64,000 nt of DNA from DASQPA01 sp963757335 (GCA_963757335.1 CAVWRJ010000008.1:124001-188000), one strand, 5' to 3'. Numbered from the stretch's first letter, positions 41,610 through 51,620 are shown. A program made the numbers and translations. The notes: generated from the letters alone by a model not told the origin.

Positions 41610-42668
41610 GTGCTCTTCTCGCGCCCGAAGGGACTCGTGGGTCTCGACATAGGGAGCTCTGCCATCAAATTGGTAGAGCTCAAGGAAAAGAAGGGCGGAG
41701 AGTTCCACCTGCAGCGCTTGGGGGTGGAGCCGCTCTCGCCGGAAGCCATCGTCGACGGCTCCATCATGGACTCGTCGCTGGTGGTCGACGCCATCCACAA
41801 GCTCAACGACCAGACCAAGGTCAAGACCACGAACTATGCGACCTCGCTCTCCGGTCACTCGGTGATCATCAAGAAGATCCAGCTCCCCGCCATGCCGGCC
41901 GAGGAGCTCGCCGAGTCGATCCAGTGGGAGGCGGAGCAGTACATCCCCTTCGACATCAACGACGTCCGCCTCGACTACGTGGTCCTCTCGGAAGGCGAGC
42001 CCGGCCGGGACAACATGGAGGTCCTGCTGGTCGCCGTCAAGCGCGACAAGGTCAACGACTACGTGTCGGTGATCAGCCAGACGGGGAAGACCCCGACCCT
42101 GGTCGACGTCGACGCCTTCGCGGTGCAGAACGCCTACGAGATCAACTACGACGTCGACACCCGGAAGGTCGTCGCCCTGATCAACATGGGGGCCGGGGTG
42201 ACCAACATCAACATCCTGGCCCGGGGCTCGACCGTCTTCTGGCGCGACATCTCGTTCGGCGGCAACCAGTTCACCGAGGCGTTGCAGCGCGAGTTCAACC
42301 TCTCGTTCGACCAGGCCGAGGCTCTGAAGCGCGGCCAGCAGGTCGACCGCTACGGGCTCTCCGACGCCCGGCCGGTGCTCGACACGGTCTCGGCCGAGAT
42401 GGCCTCGGAGATCAGGAAGACGTTCGACTTCTTCTCCGCCACCGCCTCCGAGGGACCGGTGGACGAGCTCATCCTCTCCGGCGGTTGCGCGCTGACGCCC
42501 AATCTCCAGCAGGTTCTCCGTGACCGCTTCGAAGTGACGACGGAGCTCATGAACCCGCTCCGGCGCGTGCACTACAAGGAGAGCGATTTCGACGCCGCCT
42601 GGCTGCAGTCGATCGCTCCCATGATGGCGGTCTCGGTGGGCTTGGCCATCCGTAAGGCCGGGGACTAG
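41610..42668 (+). CDS. pilM: Type IV pilus inner-membrane platform protein PilM (352 aa)
   Basis: GTG 41610 start. An actin-like ATPase fold opens with GLVGLDIGSSAIKLVELK (phosphate-1 loop) and has VVALINMGAGVTNINIL and ELILSGGCALTPNLQQVL (phosphate-2 and adenosine motifs). PilM is cytosolic and binds the PilN N-terminus to couple pilus motors to the secretin. It is the first gene of pilMNOPQ; pilN follows after 4 bases. Confidence 0.95.
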   Translation: MLFSRPKGLVGLDIGSSAIKLVELKEKKGGEFHLQRLGVEPLSPEAIVDGSIMDSSLVVDAIHKLNDQTKVKTTNYATSLSGHSVIIKKIQLPAMPAEELAESIQWEAEQYIPFDINDVRLDYVVLSEGEPGRDNMEVLLVAVKRDKVNDYVSVISQTGKTPTLVDVDAFAVQNAYEINYDVDTRKVVALINMGAGVTNINILARGSTVFWRDISFGGNQFTEALQREFNLSFDQAEALKRGQQVDRYGLSDARPVLDTVSAEMASEIRKTFDFFSATASEGPVDELILSGGCALTPNLQQVLRDRFEVTTELMNPLRRVHYKESDFDAAWLQSIAPMMAVSVGLAIRKAGD

Positions 42669-42672
42669 CGAA

Positions 42673-43353
42673 ATGATCAAGATCAACCTTTTGGCCGAGG
42701 GTAAACGCCCGGCGGCCGTACGCAAGATGAAGCCCTCGCAGCTCCTCGAGGGCAAGGACTTCGGGCTGTGGCTGCTCGCCGCCGGGCTCATCGTCGGCCT
42801 CGCCACCGTCGGCCTCCTCTGGTACCTCCGCCACAACACGATCGCCGAGAAGGACGTGGAGATCGTCGAGGCGGAAAAAGAGGTCGAAGAGCTCTCCTCG
42901 GTGATCAAAGAGGTCGACGACTACAAGAGCAAGAAGACCGAGCTGGAGAGAAAGATCAAGGTGATCGGCGACTTGAAGCTCAACCAGCGCGGGCCGGTCA
43001 AGGTGATGGACAACATCTCCCGCTCGCTGCCCGAGCTGCTCTGGCTCGACCACCTGACGATGAGCGCGAACACGATCGAGATCGACGGGCGCGCCTTCAA
43101 TACCAACGCGGTCGCCAACTTCATCGAGAATTTAGACAAGGTGCCCGAGTTCGGGGAGCCCACCTTGAAGGACACGCAGGAACAGACCGGCGGCGTCTAC
43201 AAATTCGTCATCAACCTCAATTACTCCTTCACGCCGAAGGAAGACAAGTCCGGCAAGGCCGGCGGTCCCGCTGGCAGCGCCGGAACCCCCGGTAAGGATG
43301 CCGGCAAGGCGGTGAAGGGGCCGGCTCCGGCTTCGGCGCCGACGTCGGGATAG
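42673..43353 (+). CDS. pilN: Type IV pilus assembly protein PilN (226 aa)
   Basis: It begins MIKINLLAEGKRPA, the INLL motif that docks in PilM. One TM helix follows at about 32-55 (FGLWLLAAGLIVGLATVGLL), then a coiled coil (EIVEAEKEVEELSSVIKEVD) and a ferredoxin-like periplasmic domain. A Gly/Pro/Ala-rich tail (about 198-226) is longer than usual. Confidence 0.92.
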   Translation: MIKINLLAEGKRPAAVRKMKPSQLLEGKDFGLWLLAAGLIVGLATVGLLWYLRHNTIAEKDVEIVEAEKEVEELSSVIKEVDDYKSKKTELERKIKVIGDLKLNQRGPVKVMDNISRSLPELLWLDHLTMSANTIEIDGRAFNTNAVANFIENLDKVPEFGEPTLKDTQEQTGGVYKFVINLNYSFTPKEDKSGKAGGPAGSAGTPGKDAGKAVKGPAPASAPTSG

Positions 43354-43364
43354 GAGGCGACTGG

Positions 43365-44048
43365 GTGGCCTTCAACACGGGTCTGGAAGGAAAGCCCTGG
43401 TACTACGGGCTCGCCGCGGGTCTCGCGGTGGGCGGAATTTTGTTCGGGCTCGGCTACTGGCAGCTCATCATGCCGATGGACGACCAGATCACGGGACAGA
43501 ATTCGCGGCTCCAGGAGCTCCAGAACAAGATCCAGGAGGGGCGTACGGCGAAGGCGCAGCTGCCCAAGTTCCGCGAGGAGGTGCGCCAGCTGGAGCTCGA
43601 GCTCGACAAGCTCCTGCGCATCCTGCCGGCGCGGCGCAACACTCCGGACCTCCTGCGCCGCATCCGCTCGCTCGCCGAGCAGGGCGACTTCACGCTCAAG
43701 AGCTTCACCCCGGGCTCGCTGTCCGACAAGGATTTCTACAGCGAGTGGCCGATCGACATCCACGTCGAGGGGACGTATCACAACCTCGCCCTGTTCTTCG
43801 ATCGCATCAGCCGCTTCTCGCGGATCATCAACATCGAGGATCTGAAGATCATGGCCAACGAGGCGAAGGGGCCGCACACCATCGCCTCGAACTTCAAGGC
43901 CAAGACCTTCGTCTACAAAGAATCCGAGCCGGCCAAGCCGGACGCCGCGGTTAAGGGCAAGAGCTCCGTCCTCGCCGGCGCTCCGCCGCCGGGCGGTGGC
44001 CCGGATGGGCCGCCGCCGGCCAAGCCAGCCAAGGGAGGTCCGGAGTAG
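43365..44048 (+). CDS. pilO: Type IV pilus assembly protein PilO (227 aa)
   Basis: GTG 43365 start. A short N-terminus precedes a TM helix (GLAAGLAVGGILFGLGYWQL, about 15-34). A coiled coil (SRLQELQNKIQEGRTAKAQL) and a periplasmic ferredoxin-like domain (EWPIDIHVEGTYHNLALFFD, then RISRFSRIINI) complete the PilO plan. It heterodimerises with PilN. The C-terminus is Pro-rich. Confidence 0.92.
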   Translation: MAFNTGLEGKPWYYGLAAGLAVGGILFGLGYWQLIMPMDDQITGQNSRLQELQNKIQEGRTAKAQLPKFREEVRQLELELDKLLRILPARRNTPDLLRRIRSLAEQGDFTLKSFTPGSLSDKDFYSEWPIDIHVEGTYHNLALFFDRISRFSRIINIEDLKIMANEAKGPHTIASNFKAKTFVYKESEPAKPDAAVKGKSSVLAGAPPPGGGPDGPPPAKPAKGGPE

Positions 44049-44052
44049 AGCC

Positions 44053-44793
44053 ATGAGCCGCATGACGCCCATAACTTCGATGACCTCGCGGATCGCGCTC
44101 GCCGCGCTGGCCCTGATCCTCTTCGGCCTCGTGTCGTACGCCCAGACCCCGGCCGAGCTGGCGCGGCAGAAGAAGCTTGAGCGCCAGGGCAAGACCGCTC
44201 CCGGCGTCCCCGGCGCGCCCAACGCCCCCGGCACCCCGGCGGCGCCAGGGGCCCCGGCTCCGCGGGGAGTCGTGCCTCCGGGCGCGTCCCCGCTCACCCG
44301 GGGATCGGCGACATCGGCTTCGGCGCCCGGCACGTCCGGGACGCCCGGGACGCCCGGCGCGTCGACGGCCCCGGTGCTCCCCGGCAGCACGCCGCCGCCG
44401 GCGCTCGGCGACATCGACCAGATTCTGGAGGGGGAGGACCAGGTCCTCTCCGGCAACGGCTACTCCTACGATCCGGGGAACCGGCGCGACCCGTTCAAGT
44501 CGCTGCTCGCCGCCCCCGATCGGCAGGAGTTCCGCGGCCCGCGCCCCGAGGGAGTTCCGGGGCTGCTCATCGACGAGCTCGATCTGACCGGTATTTTCAA
44601 GACGTCGCGCGGGTATGTCGCACAGGTCAAGGCCCCCAATCAGGCCAAGAGCTATCTCTTGAAAGAGGGCGACCAGCTCTACGACGGCGACGTGGTGAGC
44701 ATCAGTCACAAAGAGGTGGTTTTCAAGCAGACCGTGCAGGATCCGACGGCCCTGAAACCTTTCCGTGAGGTGGTCAAGACCTTGAGCCCGTAG
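44053..44793 (+). CDS. pilP: Type IV pilus lipoprotein/periplasmic protein PilP (246 aa)
   Basis: ATG 44053. A hydrophobic signal or anchor (ALAALALILFGLVSYA) is followed by a long Pro/Gly/Ala linker to about residue 130. The conserved PilP domain is at the C-terminus (RDPFKSLLAAPDRQEF, LDLTGIFKTSRGYVAQVKAP, then YLLKEGDQLYDGDVVSI). No lipobox Cys is visible, so it may be anchored by the uncleaved helix. PilP links PilNO to the PilQ secretin. Confidence 0.9.
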   Translation: MSRMTPITSMTSRIALAALALILFGLVSYAQTPAELARQKKLERQGKTAPGVPGAPNAPGTPAAPGAPAPRGVVPPGASPLTRGSATSASAPGTSGTPGTPGASTAPVLPGSTPPPALGDIDQILEGEDQVLSGNGYSYDPGNRRDPFKSLLAAPDRQEFRGPRPEGVPGLLIDELDLTGIFKTSRGYVAQVKAPNQAKSYLLKEGDQLYDGDVVSISHKEVVFKQTVQDPTALKPFREVVKTLSP

Positions 44794-44839
44794 CGGGCGG
44801 TCGCGGCCTTTTGGAGGTCCCGAAAGGGAGGCGAGAGCC

Positions 44840-47800
44840 ATGGGAGAAGTTGTCATGCATAGACGGAGCGCTCTTGGGCAGCTCTTGATCGCCTCGACCG
44901 CGGCTGTTGCCGTGGCGGCGATCGTGGCCGGCTGCACCGCATCGCGATCGGCCAGGGTCGTCCAGGCCCGGCCCGCGGCCCACAGCACGGCGTCGGCGGA
45001 CTCGCGGCAGGCCGCTGCCACGACGAAACCGACCGAGATCCGCGCCCTCGTGATCCGGGAAGGAGCGCCGGAGGTCTACCTCGATCTCAAGGCGAGCGCG
45101 GCACCGGTGTGGACGAGCTACAGAAACGCCCAGGGGCAGGTGGTGATCGAGCTGCCCAACACGGTGCCCGCGGCGTCGGTGTCCGATCTCACGCCCGGCG
45201 AGGGGTTGATCTCCTCGCTCAAGGTACAACGCGAGACGGACGGCAACCGGCCGCTGACCCGCCTGGTGCTCGAGACCCGCCAGGAGGTCGAGCACACGGT
45301 GACGGCCGAGAACCTGGACCTCCACGTCCGGCTGGCTCCGGTCGACGGCGAGAAGCGGGCCGCGCTCTCCCCGTCCCCGGCCCCCGCCCCCGCCCCCGCC
45401 CCCGCCAAAGTCGAGCAGGAGCCCGCGCCGCCGCCACCTCCCCCCATTCCCACGGCCTCGTCCACCTCGCCGGCGCCGATGGCGCCGATGGCTGCGAACC
45501 CCGCGAACACCGGAACCGCCGCGGAACCCCCGGCCGCCGCAGCCGCCGCGGCCGCCGCAGCAGGGAACCCCGCTCCGTCGGCGGTCTCCGCGGCCGCTGC
45601 CGGCACTCCGGAGCAGCCGGCGGTCGCGCCTGCCCCCCAGGGCTCGTCGGCCACCCGGCTGGATGCCATCGAGGTGCTCTCCGCCGGGAGCGGCGGCAGT
45701 GGCGCCGTGGTCAAGATCGCCGGCGACGGGGAGTTCCCCTATCAGACCTTCGCCCTCGGCGATCCGGCCCGTTTCGTGATCGACATCTCGGGCGTCATCA
45801 ACCGCAGCTCGCGCTCGACGGTCGCCGTCGACCGCGGGGTGGTGCAGCGGGTGCGGGTGGCGCAGTTCAAGCCGATGCCGCAGCCGGTGGCGCGGGTGGT
45901 CTTCGACCTCCGCCACGGCACCGTGCCCCACATCGAGCGCACGGCGCAGTCGCTGGTGGTGACCTTCCCGGGCCCCGAGGGCTCGGTGGCCGCCAGCGAG
46001 GCCGGCGCGGCCTCCCCGGTCCCCGCCGCCAGGACCTCCTCCGCCCTGACCCACCCGGCGCCGGCGGCGACCGCAGTCGCGGCACCGCCCTCCGATCCTC
46101 CGGCGGCCGAGGAGACCGCCAAGCCGTCGACGACCTCGACGACCTCGATGGCCTCGACGTCATCCATGTCGACGATGCCGGCGACATCGGCGACATCGGC
46201 GGCATCGGCGACATCGTCGACATCGACAGCATCGACGACGGGCCCGGCGACGTCCGAGCCGAGCCGCGGGACGGAGATCGCCTCCTCCAGCAGCACCGAG
46301 CCGCCCCCTCCCCCCCCGGCCCCGCGCCGGAGCAGCCGGAAGTCGTCCCGGGGGCACAAGCCGTCCACCGCGGTCGAGATGGCGAGCACCACGCCCGCCG
46401 CCTCCGCCAGCCCGGGGTCGAGCGCCTCCGAGCCGCCGGCCGCCACGCCGACCGTGGCCACCACCGTGGCCTCGGTGTCGACGCCCAACATCAAGGCCAC
46501 CTCCTCGACGCACAAAAACGATGGCCTGACGCTGCCGGCGACCTCCGCCAGCCCGCGGTCGTCCGCCGCAACTGCGGCGGGCGCGGCGGGTGGGACGGGC
46601 ACCCTGGTCGCCGCCAAGCAGCAGCCGAGCGACCTCCAGCTTAACCGCGCCCCCGGCGCGGCCATGGGGGGGACGGCCTCGCCGGCCGAGAGCTTCGCCT
46701 CCCAGACCGTCGGTCAGCAGGGGGAGCGGACGTACGTCGGCGAGCCCATCGACCTCAAGGTGACCAACGCCGACGTGACCGACGTGCTGCGCACCTTCGC
46801 CCAGCTGTCGGGCCTGAACATCGTCGTCCAGCCCGGGGTCACCGGCACGGTGACGGCGGAGATGGAGAATGTCCCCTGGGACCAGGCGTTGGAGCAGGTG
46901 CTGAAGATCAACAAGCTCGGCTACGAGCTCGAAGGCAACGTCATGCGTATCGCGCCGACGGCGATCCTTAGGGACGAGGCCAAGGAGCGGCAGGAGCTGT
47001 CGGCGGCGCGGGCGCTCGCCGTGCCGCTCCGCACGATCATGAAGCCGCTCTCCTACGCCCGGGCGTACGACATCGCGTCGCTCTTGAAGACCGGCGAGGC
47101 GGGGCTCCTGTCGCAGCGCGGCAGCGTTATCGTCGACACCCGGACCAACACCCTCATCATCAAGGAGCTGCCCAACTACCTCGATACCGTGATCGCGGTG
47201 ATCGAGCAGCTCGACACCCCCGAGCCGCAGGTGATGATCGAGGCGCGGATCATCGAGACGACGAAGAACTACGACCGTAACCTCGGCATCCGCTGGTCGT
47301 TCAAGGGGGTCGCCGACGCGGCCCACGGCAACACCACCGGCCTGATCTTCCCCAACAACGGGAACGTCACCGGGAACGTCGACGTCCACGGCTCGTCGGG
47401 CGACCTGCTCGGCATCCACCTGGGCAACGTCTTGAACAGCTTCACGCTCGACGCCGCCCTCCAGGCGGCGGAGGACGAGGGGCTGGTGCACATCCTCTCC
47501 GCCCCCAAGGTGGCGACCTTGAACAACCAGCGGGCCTCGATCCAGAGCGGTCTCCAGATCCCGGTGCAGACGATCGCCAACAACACGGTGACCGTCCAGT
47601 TCGTCAATGCGACGCTGCGCCTGGATGTCACTCCGCAGGTGACCGCCGAGGGCACGATCCTGATGGACATCGACATCTCGAAGCGCGAGCCGCTGGTCGC
47701 CTTCCTGGTGCCCGGCGCCACCAACGCCCCGATCTCCACCAAGGACGCGCGCACCCGCCTGGTCGTCCGCGACGGCGGCACGGCGGTCATCGGCGGGATC

Positions 47801-47947
47801 TACAAGGTGACCAACAACGACGCGCAGAACCGCATCCCGGGCCTGGCCAACATTCCGATCCTGGGAAATCTTTTCAAAAATCGGTCGAGGTCCGACTCGA
47901 ACGAAGAGCTGCTGATTTTCATCACCCCACGGGTCATCAAGCTGTAG
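44840..47947 (+). CDS. pilQ: Type IV pilus secretin PilQ (1035 aa)
   Basis: ATG 44840 (44855 also possible); the signal peptide ends IVAGC, a lipobox-like site. Two AMIN-type domains appear (about 68-170, VYLDLKASAAPVWTSYRNAQ; about 270-380, FALGDPARFVIDISGVINRS). A very long Thr/Ser/Ala/Pro linker runs to about residue 620. Next come an N0/STN domain (IDLKVTNADVTDVLRTFAQL), an N1 domain and the secretin beta-domain (VHILSAPKVATLNNQRASIQ, then SGLQIPVQ), ending NEELLIFITPRVIKL. It forms the outer-membrane pore for the pilus. Length exceeds the usual 700-800 aa because of the linker. Confidence 0.95.
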   Translation: MGEVVMHRRSALGQLLIASTAAVAVAAIVAGCTASRSARVVQARPAAHSTASADSRQAAATTKPTEIRALVIREGAPEVYLDLKASAAPVWTSYRNAQGQVVIELPNTVPAASVSDLTPGEGLISSLKVQRETDGNRPLTRLVLETRQEVEHTVTAENLDLHVRLAPVDGEKRAALSPSPAPAPAPAPAKVEQEPAPPPPPPIPTASSTSPAPMAPMAANPANTGTAAEPPAAAAAAAAAAGNPAPSAVSAAAAGTPEQPAVAPAPQGSSATRLDAIEVLSAGSGGSGAVVKIAGDGEFPYQTFALGDPARFVIDISGVINRSSRSTVAVDRGVVQRVRVAQFKPMPQPVARVVFDLRHGTVPHIERTAQSLVVTFPGPEGSVAASEAGAASPVPAARTSSALTHPAPAATAVAAPPSDPPAAEETAKPSTTSTTSMASTSSMSTMPATSATSAASATSSTSTASTTGPATSEPSRGTEIASSSSTEPPPPPPAPRRSSRKSSRGHKPSTAVEMASTTPAASASPGSSASEPPAATPTVATTVASVSTPNIKATSSTHKNDGLTLPATSASPRSSAATAAGAAGGTGTLVAAKQQPSDLQLNRAPGAAMGGTASPAESFASQTVGQQGERTYVGEPIDLKVTNADVTDVLRTFAQLSGLNIVVQPGVTGTVTAEMENVPWDQALEQVLKINKLGYELEGNVMRIAPTAILRDEAKERQELSAARALAVPLRTIMKPLSYARAYDIASLLKTGEAGLLSQRGSVIVDTRTNTLIIKELPNYLDTVIAVIEQLDTPEPQVMIEARIIETTKNYDRNLGIRWSFKGVADAAHGNTTGLIFPNNGNVTGNVDVHGSSGDLLGIHLGNVLNSFTLDAALQAAEDEGLVHILSAPKVATLNNQRASIQSGLQIPVQTIANNTVTVQFVNATLRLDVTPQVTAEGTILMDIDISKREPLVAFLVPGATNAPISTKDARTRLVVRDGGTAVIGGIYKVTNNDAQNRIPGLANIPILGNLFKNRSRSDSNEELLIFITPRVIKL

Positions 47948-47965
47948 CCCGGGGAGGAGCCGACA

Positions 47966-48535
47966 ATGATCTGGAAAAAGACGACTCTGGTCGCAGTGGT
48001 CACCGCCATGGCGCTCACCTGCCTCACCGGCTGCCAGTCGCGCACCGACCGCACGGACGGCGGTGGCGTCCTGCTCTCGGTGTCTCAGCTCAGCATGCCG
48101 CCGACGCAGTTCATCCTGCACAAGCTCTCGGACCCCAACGCGGTGCTGCCGTTCATCCCGTCGATCACCATTCAGAACCTGGTGAAGGACCCGAGCCCGT
48201 CGAGCACGAGCATGCTCGAAAACGTCGAGCTCACCTCCTACGAGGTGATCTACAGCCGGGCCGATACGGGTACCCGGGTGCCGCCTCCCCTGGTCGAGAA
48301 CTTCGGCGGGGTGGTCCCGGTCAACGGGACGCTCGGCATCATCAACCTGAACATTCTCGCCAACAACCAGCTGAACAGCCTCCCGATCTCGGACATCGCG
48401 CAGTTCGGGATCGATCGCGAGACCAACAGCACGTTCATCGTGCTCAACCTGAGCATCCGATTCTTCGGACGCACGCTGTCGGGCCAACAGGTCCAGTCCA
48501 CCCCCGCCGGGTTCACCATGGAAGTGTTCCAGTAG
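47966..48535 (+). CDS. Lipoprotein of unknown function following pilQ (189 aa)
   Basis: The signal peptide ends at lipobox LTGC (Cys23). The mature part is beta-rich (LENVELTSYEVIYSRADTGT, ETNSTFIVLNLSIRFFGRTL) without a known domain. The 18-base spacing after pilQ and the two similar exported proteins that follow suggest a cell-surface accessory of the pilus operon. Confidence 0.75.
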   Translation: MIWKKTTLVAVVTAMALTCLTGCQSRTDRTDGGGVLLSVSQLSMPPTQFILHKLSDPNAVLPFIPSITIQNLVKDPSPSSTSMLENVELTSYEVIYSRADTGTRVPPPLVENFGGVVPVNGTLGIINLNILANNQLNSLPISDIAQFGIDRETNSTFIVLNLSIRFFGRTLSGQQVQSTPAGFTMEVFQ

Positions 48536-48566
48536 CCTTCTGCGGAGAGGTTTGAGGAGAGCCGTC

Positions 48567-50522
48567 ATGAAAAGCCTGAAGATCCTGACTCCGGCCTTAC
48601 TGGCCTTCGCTCTCGCCCTGGCGGCTTGCACCAGCTCGCCCAGCGAGCCGAAGCAGACGCCGACCACTCCGGTTCCGCCGGTCCCGTTGCTCACCTACAA
48701 CGTCACCGTGACGGCGAGCCCGAACCAGCTGACCGCGGGTGTTCCCACGGCTTCGAGCACGATCACCGTCACGGTGCGCCGGAACGACAACGGGCAGATC
48801 CCGGCGGACCTGACGCCGGTCACTCTCACCACCTCGCTCGGCGAGTTCGGCAGCGCCGGGAGTGGCACGCAGACCGTCAACCTGCAGCTCGTCGGCGGGC
48901 AGGCGACGGCGGTGCTCTTCCCGGGTGGGAACGCCGGTACGGCGACCATCAAGGCCCAGGTGTCGCAGAGCAGCGGGGCGGCCACGATCGGCATCGGTCA
49001 GGCGGCCACCTTCTTCATCGGATCGATCCAGCCGAGCGTCGGCAGCCCGCAGGGCGGCGACGTGGTGAAGATCAACGGCGGTGGTTTCGCCTCTCCGGTG
49101 CGGGTCACCTTCGGGAACGCCACGGCCACCGTGCGCTCGGTCACCCCCAACCAGATCGTCGCCGTCGTCCCCTCCGCCACTGCCGCCGGCGTGTCGGTCG
49201 GGGTGGGGCAGTCGGTGCCGGTCCAGGTCGGGGTGATGATCAACGTCAACCAGGCGGGCACGAAGAGCGACTCCCTGGCGGCCGGCTTCACCTACGCGCT
49301 CGGGGGTGGCATCGAGCAGCCGCAGATCTTCTCCGTGTCCCCCGCCTCGGGCACCAACGACGGCGGCACCCGGGTGACGATCAACGGCACCGGCTTCGTG
49401 GCGCCCGTCCAGGTCTTCTTCGGCACCGCGGCGGTCAGCCTCGAGGCGAGCATCCAGAGCGTCACCCCGAACCAGATCATCGTTAACTCGCCGGCCGCCC
49501 GCGGCTTCGGCCAGGCGCTCGCCAACAACACGGTCGACATCCGGGTCAAGAACGTCAACAGCGGCTTCGAGAGCAGCTCGACGGGGGCCTACCGCTTCGG
49601 CAGCAAGGTGATCATCACCTCCTTCTCCCCGGGCCAGCTGGCCTTCAACGACACGACGACCCTCATCACGATCCATGGCCAGGGCTTCGAGTCGCCGCTC
49701 TCGGCCTCGATCGACAAGGTGGCGGCGCGGGTCCTCTCGGTGTCCGGCACGGAGGTCGTCGTGCAGTCGCCCGGCCTCCGGGTCAGCACCTGCCGCGACG
49801 TCCCAGGGCCCGTCGGGGTGGTCAACATCAACACCGGCGACGGCGACGATACGGCCTCCGGCGACGGTCCGTCCGGCAACTTCATCTACGTCGTGCCGAT
49901 CACGGCGATCGCGAGCGTCAGCCCGAGCTCCGGCGCCGAGGGCGGCAACGACCAGATCACCGTCCTCGGTTCCGGCATCGACGCCAGCACCCGGGTGCAG
50001 TTCGGCGACCAGGTCGCGATCTTCCTCCGCACCGTGCCGGGGGGCGTCGTCGTCGCCTCGCCGCGCTTCACCGGCACCTTCCAGACCCAGACCTGCATCA
50101 GCGGCACCCAGCAGGGGACGATGAAACTCGACACCTCGGTCGACATCAAGGTGACGAACTTCGCTTCGACCTGCACCGATACGAGCTCGAAGGCCTTCTT
50201 CTACTCGCCGGCCGACCGCAGCTGCCAGGTGACCCCGGTGACGCCGCCGCCGCCGCCACCACCACCAACGCCGCCTATCGCCTCCTTCACCTACTTCCGG
50301 GTGGGCGGGCCGATGAGCCTTCAGGTGCAGTTCAAGGACGGCTCGTCGGGCGGCCCGACGTCCTGGGCCTGGGACTTCACCAACGACGGCGTGTTCGACA
50401 GCGCTCTCCAGAACCCGATTTTCACCTTCCCGGCCCCGGGGACCTACTCGACGCGCCTGCGGGTGACCAACGCCGGGGGTTCGAACGAGACGGTGCTCCA
50501 GGTCGTCGTACCGGCGCCGTAA
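48567..50522 (+). CDS. Surface lipoprotein with Ig-like, IPT/TIG and PKD domains (651 aa)
   Basis: ATG 48567 follows TTGAGGAGA. Lipobox LAAC ends the signal. Domain order: an invasin/Big-like domain (YNVTVTASPNQLTAGVPTAS), three or four IPT/TIG repeats (IQPSVGSPQGGDVVKINGGG, FSVSPASGTNDGGTRVTING, ASVSPSSGAEGGNDQITVLG), a Pro stretch, and a C-terminal PKD domain (PTSWAWDFTNDGVFDSALQN). It is probably an extracellular adhesion or stalk protein, co-expressed with the pilus genes. Confidence 0.88.
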   Translation: MKSLKILTPALLAFALALAACTSSPSEPKQTPTTPVPPVPLLTYNVTVTASPNQLTAGVPTASSTITVTVRRNDNGQIPADLTPVTLTTSLGEFGSAGSGTQTVNLQLVGGQATAVLFPGGNAGTATIKAQVSQSSGAATIGIGQAATFFIGSIQPSVGSPQGGDVVKINGGGFASPVRVTFGNATATVRSVTPNQIVAVVPSATAAGVSVGVGQSVPVQVGVMINVNQAGTKSDSLAAGFTYALGGGIEQPQIFSVSPASGTNDGGTRVTINGTGFVAPVQVFFGTAAVSLEASIQSVTPNQIIVNSPAARGFGQALANNTVDIRVKNVNSGFESSSTGAYRFGSKVIITSFSPGQLAFNDTTTLITIHGQGFESPLSASIDKVAARVLSVSGTEVVVQSPGLRVSTCRDVPGPVGVVNINTGDGDDTASGDGPSGNFIYVVPITAIASVSPSSGAEGGNDQITVLGSGIDASTRVQFGDQVAIFLRTVPGGVVVASPRFTGTFQTQTCISGTQQGTMKLDTSVDIKVTNFASTCTDTSSKAFFYSPADRSCQVTPVTPPPPPPPPTPPIASFTYFRVGGPMSLQVQFKDGSSGGPTSWAWDFTNDGVFDSALQNPIFTFPAPGTYSTRLRVTNAGGSNETVLQVVVPAP

Positions 50523-50614
50523 GGCCGGATTCAACAGCCGTATGCCGCTTTAGGCGGTCAACTGGAGGCGGTCGCCTGGACGGGCGGCCGCCTTCGTTCG
50601 TATACTTGGACGCT

Positions 50615-51601
50615 ATGAACTTACGCCGTAGCCTTTTTCTGCTGTCCCTCCTCTGTGTCCTCTGCCTGGGACTCGTCCTGGGTTGCAACAAGGCGACCCC
50701 CGTGGCCCCCAGCGGCACGACCCTCGCCATCACCGCCAACCCGTCGCGGATCGACCTCACCGGTACGTCGACCATCACGGTCTTCGGCCAGAAGGCGAAC
50801 GGGAGCGTGCTCGATCCCGGCACCGTCGTCCGCTTCTCGACCGACAAGGGGTCGATCGACGCGGTCGGCACGATCCAGAACGGCCAGGCAACCGCCATCC
50901 TGCGCGGGGATGGCAGCTCGGGCACGGCGACGGTCACGGCGACCGCCGGGGCGTCGACGACCGCCATGACCAAGGTCCAGGTCGGGCAATCGGACATCAA
51001 GCCGACCGTCCTCGTGAGCGTCAACCCGAACAACATTCCCGTGCTCGGCAAGTCGACGGTGACCGTCATCGCGCGGAACTCCGACGGCACGCCCCTCCAG
51101 TCGGGTCAGGCCATCCTGACCACCAACCTGGGCAACCTCAAGAGCTCCACCCTGCAGATCACCAACGGCACCGCGACGACGACCCTGACGGCGGGGACCC
51201 AGGCGGGAATGGCGACCGTCACCGCCATCGTCGGCGCCAGCGACCCGGTAATGACGATGCTGACGATCCGCGACGCGGCGACCTCGATCACCCTCCAGGC
51301 CCAGCCGCAGTTCGTGCAGAGCGGCAGCGACACGACCGTGACGCTCACCGCCTTCGTCTTCAACGCCCAGCAGCAGCCGGTGCAGGGCGCGACGGTGACC
51401 TTCTCGGCCAGCAAGGGCACCCTGTCGCCCATCGTCGCCACGACGGACCCGACCGGCATGGTCATGAGCACCCTGTCGCTCAAGATCGCCGACCTGGCCG
51501 CCGGCACCCCCATCACGGTCACCGCGTCGACCCCCTCCGGGAACGCCACGCCGCTGACCTCGACGGTGGTCATCACGGTGAACTCGCCGACGGGCGGGTA
51601 A
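50615..51601 (+). CDS. Lipoprotein with tandem bacterial Ig-like (Big_1/invasin-type) domains (328 aa)
   Basis: The signal peptide ends at lipobox VLGC (Cys24). Three Ig-like repeats of about 95-100 residues are visible through the recurring pattern of G..TVTATAGAS (about 104), GMATVTAIVGAS (about 200) and GTPITVTAS (about 310), each following a T-x-K/N-L-G/G-S-I strand. It is similar in style to the preceding protein and likely also surface exposed. Confidence 0.85.
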   Translation: MNLRRSLFLLSLLCVLCLGLVLGCNKATPVAPSGTTLAITANPSRIDLTGTSTITVFGQKANGSVLDPGTVVRFSTDKGSIDAVGTIQNGQATAILRGDGSSGTATVTATAGASTTAMTKVQVGQSDIKPTVLVSVNPNNIPVLGKSTVTVIARNSDGTPLQSGQAILTTNLGNLKSSTLQITNGTATTTLTAGTQAGMATVTAIVGASDPVMTMLTIRDAATSITLQAQPQFVQSGSDTTVTLTAFVFNAQQQPVQGATVTFSASKGTLSPIVATTDPTGMVMSTLSLKIADLAAGTPITVTASTPSGNATPLTSTVVITVNSPTGG

Positions 51602-51620
51602 GCCACGAGACCTGACTTGA

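Noticed and set aside
44774..46054. Long minus-strand ORF opposite pilQ
   Set aside because: A GC-rich shadow of pilQ with Gly/Arg/His repeats and no motif.
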